A DNA stretch of 64,000 nt from Lycocorax pyrrhopterus obiensis (Eukaryota > Chordata > Aves > Passeriformes > Paradisaeidae). The notes under the pieces are model-generated. The model saw only the letters and a program-made list of their open reading frames with translations, ran no database searches and was not told where the DNA came from. This document shows positions 56,957-64,000 of this stretch, one piece after another (position 1 is the stretch's first letter; every line of letters starts with the position of its first letter). Made by a program: the position numbers and the translations under genes. The stretch spans positions 930,001 to 994,000 of the forward strand of contig JACSVZ010000041.1 in NCBI GenBank assembly GCA_014706295.1, given 5' to 3'.

Positions 56957-59019
56957 AAGGTGGGAGCTCTCAGCCAGTGCTGCGGTCCTGGCTGTGTTAG
57001 TGAGCAGAAGTTTGGGTCTGTGACCCTTTCCTTCCGTGCAGGACTCCTTTAAGCAGGGCAGTCACACTGGGAGCCCTGCCTGGCTCTCCCCAGCTGTGAC
57101 GGTGAATAATCACCCAATGATTATTGCTCCCGGTGTTAATTAATGTCCTGCTCAGCCGTCACAGGGCGGGGGGAGCCCTTGGAGTACAAACAGGGATCCA
57201 GAGAGTTTGGTTCACGTGGGCACCGACACAGGGATGGGTCTCTGCTGACTTCCTCAAACTCCCTCCCTTCTCAGAGGGCAGGGCAGAGACAAGGGAGGCT
57301 TTTCTTTCAGTGTCTCTTTCCAAACGCTGTCACACAGGATCCGTAATTAAATGTGCATCCTTTGGAGGCCGGAGAAATGGATTTACTGCTGTGGGAGGCT
57401 CAGATATTAGAGGGAGAAGCCGCTGCATAGATCACCTTCTCTGTGGAAGTGGAGTTTGGTTTCCTGTCTAAATATGGCAGCCTGGTAATAAAACTTAATT
57501 TATAAATTATGGATGGGTTTGGGGTTTGGTATGTAGGTTTTCTTGTTTTGTTTTGTTTCGTTTCGTTGCTCCTCCCTCCCAACCGCCCTCCCTCCCTGTC
57601 CAGGTAAATGCTGAAGTGTTTAAAACATTGGCGGTGCAGGCTGGGCCCGGAATTAATCAGCCTGTCAGGCTCAGACCAGAGGCTGCACTGAATGCACAGT
57701 GGTGTGTCATGGTTACTTAGCAACTCCAGCTGAAGAGGTTCAGGTGGAAAGCGCTGTCATTTTCCGTGTGTGAGCTCTCCTCTCCCCCCTCCTCTGTGTA
57801 CGCAGGGTGCTTTTTTTCCCCCCCAACAGACAAAGTCTTTTGTATGTTTTAATGATCTTTCAAATTGAGTTTTCAAAAGAACCTGCTATTTCTGCAGGGC
57901 AATTGGAATTAAATGATGAATTTGGAGGACCTGAGAGTGGCTCATAACAAGAGCAGGAGGTATTAACCCAGGATGGATAAGAACATCCCACTGTCACGTG
58001 GGGAGCTGGTTAATTCTCTTGTCGTTTTTCTCCCTAAAAGTTGCTGTCGGTGGATCTGTGTGGGTCAGCACAGAGCCAGAGCTCTGCCCCAGTGGCACCG
58101 GGAGGGGGAACTGGTTTGCACTTCCCCGGCCCTCGTGAGGACACAGAGCCTGTCCTGCCAGGAGGAACCCGGCGGCTCCCAGAGCTGCCACCTCCTGCAA
58201 GATTCGCCTCTGGCAGCAGGTTAAAAATAATAGCAGCTCTGAAAGTTTTATGAAAGCTTCGGGGTAAGTGTTACCTGAACGCCAGCAGCTGTAGCACAAA
58301 CAAGCCTTAAACCCTGCAGTTTATGAAACGATAATGAGCACCGGCTCCAGGAGCTCTGCCGTGCAGGGGAGGGCACCTGTGGGGTTTGGGGGGTGTGGGC
58401 TGAGTGGGGCAAAGGAACAGCCACTGGTGCTGAGCTTCAGCCCTTCAGCTTTGGACTGGACAAAGTGTTTGCTGCTCCAGGCCTTGGGAGCCACAGAAAA
58501 CTGGGATTCTGCTCCGCTGCTCCCGCTGGGGCCGGGGCTGTGCGGCCACTGCAGCCCTGGGGGGCTGGACCAGAACTGCTGAAACCATCGGTCCTTTCTT
58601 CCTTTGGCAGCAATCCAGAGGCTTCTGAACCTGGCAAATGAGTCTGTGCTACAGAGACAGGGAAAAGGGGCCTGGTGTGGCTCTGATCTGCATCTCGCAG
58701 CTGAGCCGGGGATTACCCAGGAGCCCTGAGCCTCCCGCTGGCCATTCCCTGTGGGATGGGGGAGATGGCTCCGAACGCTGCCTTCCCCAGGCACAACACC
58801 AGAAAATCCTTTCAGATGTCCTGCAGGAAGCTTGTGGCCTCTTCAGGAGCACTGCGAGGGACGGAGGTGTGTGGAGAGGAGTTGTCCCAGCCCAATCAGC
58901 GCGGCCACAGAGCTGCTCAGAGAGTTCAGGAAAGTGCTCCAGGTGATCAGTGAGGAGGAAATTGAGCCCCTTAAGGACACGGGGCTGATTTGAGTTGCCA
59001 GAAAGAGCATGAATAAACA
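56957..59019. other. Single-copy non-coding sequence with short pyrimidine tracts
   Basis: A TTTTG/TTTCG run at 57544-57566 followed by a CCCTCC-rich patch, and a T7C7 run at about 57811-57824. AT-leaning at 57840-57960. Frame 58321-58794 (minus, 157 codons) is not supported by any domain. Confidence 0.45.
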
Positions 59020-60272
59020 GTGCAATCAATGCCTGCTATAAATACACATTAATTTGACTGCAGCTCTCTTTCTCTTCCTTTGTCTTGAAAAAGAAATAGA
59101 AGCGAAGAAAAAGCAGGATTTAAAACAATAACCCTGAGATGCTGGAGGTGTTACACCTGAAGTGGGTGCCTCATTTGGACTGATTTGATTGCCAGGGTTC
59201 TCCAGCGCTGATCCTCGGGGAATTGTTATCCTGCGCTGGCCTCTCTGGGGAAGAGGAACTAGGGGAGGGTGCTGCGTTCAGAAACTCTGAGGTGTGTGAA
59301 GGAAATAGCTGTAAATGTGAGGATATTTGGCTTTTAAGTGGGAAATGGGAGAGGTGCATTGTGGGCTTCCATTGTTGGGCAGTGGTTTGCTCGGGTGTGA
59401 ACGATGTGCCCAAGCCCTGCTTCAGATAAATAACAAGGCAGTCCCTAAATATGGCTCTGCTTTATTTATTGTTTGCAGGATTTTTATATCCTGGTGTTAC
59501 ATCTTGTGCTTCCATTGATTTTCACGGGCTGTGTAATTTAACTGTGCATTGATTCATTGGCTTTCCAGAGCTCTACATCTGTTCCTGTAATCACCTGGCT
59601 CTGGGCGTGAGGCAGGCGCGGAATAACTCCCGAATCCGGGGCTGCTCCTGCCAGGTTTACTCACCAGTTGCTCTTCCCTCCTCACCCTCTCTGGTTTCTG
59701 CATTTGTTTAGGTTTTTGGGGAGCTAACGATGATTCTTTGTGGTACCTGGGCAGCCTGGAATGAGATCCCAGCTCGGGGTTCCCTTGGATACCCTGACGC
59801 CCGTGTGACGGGTGATTAACATGTTTTACAAAAGACTGACTTCAATGAAAATGGAAAACAGGCTTTTAACACGAAGAATGTGCTGGAAATGCTTTCTTCC
59901 CCCTGCAGTTTGGAGCACCAGGGTTACATTATTTTATTACTCGTTCTGCACTTCCGCAGTGGTCTGTCCACCCAGGAGTGTAGGTAATGCATCAGGATCT
60001 CACGGGGAGGATCTCATGAAAGCAATTATGCAGCACCATGGTTTTAGATGGCATCATCTGAACACCAGCTTAGCGTTACCTTCAGGAGGTCTGGGGGCCT
60101 CTCAGAGGTTTGGGAAAAATTGTGATGTGAAGGTCATCGGTTGGCAGCTGCCATTAAGAGGGAATTTACTCCTGTGGAGTAATTAAGTGGGATAAGGTGC
60201 AAGCCTGAAGAATAAATTGCATCCCACTGTGGGCCTGTCTTTTTTAAATTATTTGTTGGGGGATTGTTATTT
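59020..60272. other. Single-copy non-coding sequence
   Basis: Mixed, with AT-leaning patches at 59030-59120 and 59450-59560. Nothing recognised. Confidence 0.4.
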
Positions 60273-60285
60273 AAAAAAAAAAAAA
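60273..60285. repeat. Poly(A) tract
   Basis: A run of 13 A followed by CAACAAGAAAG. It could be a retroposon tail, but the upstream 100 bp shows no recognisable element and I see no flanking target-site duplication. Confidence 0.85.
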
Positions 60286-62536
60286 CAACAAGAAAGCCTT
60301 GCTTGTACTCAATCTACGAAAGGGGCTCATGGAATGTTTATTTCCTCTGAAGAGCTGCTGACAAGGGAAGGGCAGGGAAAAAAATCATTGATGAAGCTTT
60401 TGCTAACTGTTAAATGGTTTGGAGGGGTCACTGTTGGTGGGATTTTATTGGGATATTTATTTTCCCAAACAGGTTCCCAGTGGCTCTCCGGTGGAGAGCA
60501 GTTAATTCATCAGAGCAGGGAGAATTTGGGTTAAAAGCATTCAGAAGTTGGTGTGCAACAGGGTCAGCCCTGACAGGGTCAGCCCTGGGGTTGCTGGCAC
60601 TGCTCACAGGATCCTGCCCACACCTGTTCCACCCGAGGGGAGGCAACTTCTGCAGAGCTGTTCACTGCCTTTGCTAAAAATCCCTTTACAGAGCCTCTCC
60701 AAAGCTGCAGATGATGCTGTGCATATCATTCTTTGCTAAATCAAAGTGTGGGATCAAGTGTGAGGTTCACAGAGAGGTTTAGATTCAAAGATTGGTGCTC
60801 CAAGGGCGGTGGTGTTGGTGTAGATGAGCATCTACCTTTCAGTATTAAGCTTCGAGTTTCCGCAGACTTTGCTTTTTATAAAAAAACAGAGCTGAAATAG
60901 AGATGGAAGAGGGATAATCCTGACACTGCTTGTGATCTCAGCTTCCTCTGTGACCTTTTCTCGTGGCATTAGCTGGATTCTCAGTATCTTCACGCTTCCT
61001 TCTCCGAATTTCCTGGTGAAACATGAAAGCTGCTGATGCTTCAGGGACTAATTGTCCCGGTAATTGTGCACAGGGAACGCCTCTGACCAGTGTGGCCGTG
61101 ACCTGCACTGGTGTAAATGGGCAGGCCCTGGTGTGGCCGGTCTGAGCCCTTCCCGGGCTGCTCAGGTTGTGCTCAGGAGCAGATGGGCTGTGCAGCAGCA
61201 GGAGCGGGGCCGTGCTGCGCTGGGATGCTTTGATGAGCGGCTTTGGGAGGAGGTGCAGGGTGAGAGGTCAGCGCTGATTCCTCCTCTGATCGGCCCTGGG
61301 AGGCGAAGCCGGGCAGCAGGAGGAGAGGAGACGTGAGGAGATGCGGTGTGAGCGCAGAGCTGGTGCCTTTGGGCTGCCGGGCGTGTCCCCTGCCAGCTGT
61401 GTCCCCTTGGATCCCTGCTGTTGGGTGGCTCTGCAGCCAACCCAACCCAACCCTCACCCCCGGCCCCCGGGAGAGCCCTGCTCCCCTCGTTCCACGTCTG
61501 GACAATTCCCTGGGTGCACAGCTCCGGGAACACCACGGGGATGGATGGGCAGGGCAGTCCAAAGCCACCAGGACTGTGACCCACTGGAGCTCTGCGTGGA
61601 TCCCTTGGGTGGCCTGGGAGTGGCCGCATGGGCTGATCCCGTCAGCAGCACTTTAATTTAATAACTCCCCAGAAGTGGCTGCCACTCACAGCGATGCTGC
61701 AAAGTGATTTTGTGCAGTTCTTAATTAAGACCTGCTCGCAGGAAAAATCCTAATCCATTAGAGGTCGATTTATGCCTTGAAGCAAGGTCAATTTTTCTTT
61801 TCCTGCCTTAAATCCGTGTGAAGGTGGAACTTTCTCAGTGTGTGAGCTTGGTTTTGCTTTTTTATCTGTTTGGAATTTTGATGTCTGATTGCTGCTGCTC
61901 AGCAAATGGCACACAACATGTCCTGGGCTTTGTGAGTTTTGTTTCTGGTCCGCTGCTCTCCCTCGCTCTTGAATAATGAGAACTGGAAAGGGGAGTGTCT
62001 GATTTACCACTTTTGCACCTGTTTTAACCCATCTATTTAACCTGTTTTAACGCATACATTTACACATACAAAGAGGAATTAAATATCTATGGGAAGATCC
62101 TGCAGCTCTTTTCACGGGTGATTCCAGTGCAGCCATCAGTTGGAGGTAAGGAGAAATCTCATATAATTTAATCAAGAGATTGTAAACCCCGAACTTGCAG
62201 AAACAACTGCACCCCACAGCGGGCACCCACCACAGCTTTGCTGTGCCTCTAAGGGGTTAAACCAAACCGGCGTGGAGAGAGGAGAATGTCTCTCTGCAGG
62301 AGGATGTTTTTGGAATTCCTCAGCAGCCTTGCTGGCCCTTGGAGATGTCCAGTCATGTCTGATGCGCTCGAGCAGAGCTTGCTGCTAAACTAACCTTGAT
62401 AATCCCGGCCCCCAGAGGCTGCTGCTCTGCCAGGGAGCCAGGGATTAATTCCCTGCCAGCCTCGGCCTCCACAAACCCTGCCAAGGCAAAAATCACATCC
62501 AGTTACCACAACTGTGTGAGTACAGCGCTGAGGAGC
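60286..62536. other. Single-copy non-coding sequence
   Basis: Contains a 15-bp direct duplication ACAGGGTCAGCCCTG at 60558-60572 and 60573-60587, an AT-leaning patch at 60830-60960, a GC-rich patch at 61060-61640 and another AT-leaning patch at about 61640-62180. Overlapping frames on both strands lack domains. Confidence 0.45.
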
Positions 62537-62556
62537 AAAAAAAAAAAACCAAAAAA
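62537..62556. repeat. Interrupted poly(A) tract
   Basis: A12 followed by CC and A6. No element body is recognised upstream. Confidence 0.85.
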
Positions 62557-64000
62557 CTTTTAAAGATGGAGCCTCGATAGACTGAAGAAAATTCTGGATG
62601 TGTTATAAACCCAGCCTCAGTTTAGTGGAGCCCACTTAAGAGACTTGGAGCTGCTTGGCCAGTTTATCCCTCTAAAACCTGTTGTTTGTGATTCAGCTGG
62701 AGAAGTGTGGGATTTCTGTTGTTCCAGGCTCTCATTTGAGGGGGCATTTGCACAGGTGTGGACCCACAAACTGGGGCTGTGGGCAGGATTCCCTCAGAGT
62801 GGGAGAACATCAGCCAGGGGACCTGGGGAAAACACCTCCCTGAGCATAAAACCCTGGGCATTTGTGCAGTTCTCTGTTGGCAACCCAGCAAATTGGGGGG
62901 GCACTGGGAAAAAAAAGCAGAGAATGAAAAATGAAGTAAAAACCTTTCCCGAAGAGTGGGATCCTTTGAACTGGGCTAATCCCAGCCCGAGGAGGATGAG
63001 AGCAGGAATTTGTGATTGAAGATGCCTGGTGAAGAGCAGAGCAAAATTTGTTCAGGCTCTGAGCGCTGTGACTTTGAGGGAGCATCCATTCGCCTGCCAG
63101 GCTGGAGATGCCAGCTCTGAAGAGTTAACTCTGGGCATCCTTCAGGGAGCTCGGGCACAGCTGGTGCGGGCTCTACTGAAAGAAAAAGCCTCTGGCAAGT
63201 TCCTGCTCTGCAGAGGCAGGAAGGGAGCAGTGGGTTTGCACAGACAGATGAAGCTGTTGCTCAGGATGGGAGCTGCTGTTTTCTGTCCGGCTACTGCTCC
63301 ATCCTCCCTGCTCACTGCTGCTCACAGAACGATTTGTATTCTCTGAGGGGGCTGCTTTTTGTCTGCCTCCGCTCTCCAAAGTTCAAGCTCCTCTTCTGGA
63401 AGTTGCATTTAACCTTTATGAAACAAGCTGGAGTCTCTGTCCGTGACCTTGAAGGATGGGGGCAGAGAGGGGAAGAAATACCACAGAGTGTCACCCGAGA
63501 CACCTTTAGAGGTACCTAACAAGGCATTTAATTTAAAATGGGAGAAAAGGACACTTAACTCGAGTGGCAGGACCTGGAGAGGGGCAAAGGAGCATCCTGC
63601 CACAGCCACGTTCAGGACAGGGGGTGACAGACACGTGAGCTGGAGTGGCAGGGCCCCTTTTGTCACACGGGTCCTGGGAGAGGTGCCAGAGGAACGAAGA
63701 TAAGAGCAGGGCAGGTGTGGGGAGAATGGAGCCCGTTCACGTGGCAGGTGACTTTTCATGATGGATGGAAAGGTTATCATCGCACAGATTGCAGGTGATA
63801 ACGCTGAGGAAATGTCATTCCTCTCTTCTCTTTTTCCTGCCTTTGTTTTCCTGTTGATCGTTCGGATCTGTGGCACAAAGAGGGGTCATTGCCTCTGCTT
63901 TGGAGCTGTCTGGAGGCGAACGCTGATTGTGATGCAGATGGTTTGTCTGATGTGGTGCAGGGAAGGAATTCGGTCTTTGTGAGGCTCGGAGTGAATAGTA
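62557..64000. other. Single-copy non-coding sequence to the window end
   Basis: GC-balanced. Frame 63409-63876 (minus, 155 codons) and opposing plus-strand frames have no recognisable domain. Any feature extending past 64000 cannot be judged. Confidence 0.45.

Noticed and set aside
60273..62556. Poly(A) tracts as retroposed gene copies
   Set aside because: No coding-like sequence or target-site duplication is recognisable upstream of either tract.
1..64000. Endogenous retrovirus or viral insertion
   Set aside because: No paired long terminal repeats, primer-binding site or polymerase-like motifs could be recognised in any frame.

Overview
The window looks like a non-coding stretch of a vertebrate nuclear genome, most likely avian. 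The clearest phylogenetic clue is a degraded fragment matching the 3' region of the CR1 (chicken repeat 1) LINE at about 12597-12680 on the minus strand, with a second, weaker CR1-like tail at about 53815-53870 on the plus strand. Few interspersed repeats are recognisable, single-copy sequence dominates, and GC-rich blocks alternate with AT-rich islands, all of which fits a compact bird genome. I cannot name the species, chromosome or locus. A songbird is only a guess.

I find no protein-coding gene, tRNA, rRNA or retroviral coding region that I can support. The open frames are short, overlap on both strands and show no recognisable domain. The longest (408 residues on the minus strand over 37454-38680, and the paired frames over 3101-3749) exist because tandem repeats whose unit length is a multiple of three keep a frame open. 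An isolated small exon or a non-coding RNA exon cannot be excluded without alignment.

Two things give the window structure. First, it holds an unusually varied set of tandem arrays: ATCC (191-277), 57 bp x5 (3284-3568), about 30 bp (4571-4651), 24/18 bp (10186-10342), 24-25 bp (11665-11754), 21 bp (20869-21043), 30 bp x4 (24901-25020), a G-rich hexanucleotide array of about 400 bp (37801-38198), 20 bp x8 (39471-39636), 61-62 bp x3 (44326-44509), 20 bp x4 (55011-55085) and 21 bp x5 (56852-56956), plus simple AT-rich and poly(A) tracts. Second, AT-rich islands of 200-700 bp with TAATTA cores and short palindromes recur between GC-richer spacers. The most striking are 6010-6350, 7590-8260, 20151-20410, 26555-26830, 27770-28080, 32190-32480, 32820-33320, 36295-36740, 40200-40600, 42440-42740 and 53460-53720. 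By base composition and motif content they resemble the conserved non-coding (enhancer-like) elements that pepper gene deserts around developmental regulators. That is an inference; conservation cannot be seen from one sequence.

The layout is therefore: 1-10 kb, mixed sequence with three tandem arrays and two good enhancer-like islands; 10-25 kb, GC-richer sequence with several minisatellites, one CR1 fragment and a CpG-rich patch; 25-37 kb, the densest run of AT-rich islands; 37-45 kb, the G-rich array, two minisatellites and more AT-rich islands; 45-64 kb, mostly featureless single-copy sequence with two short arrays, a CR1-like tail and mononucleotide tracts. I found no undescribed biological system.
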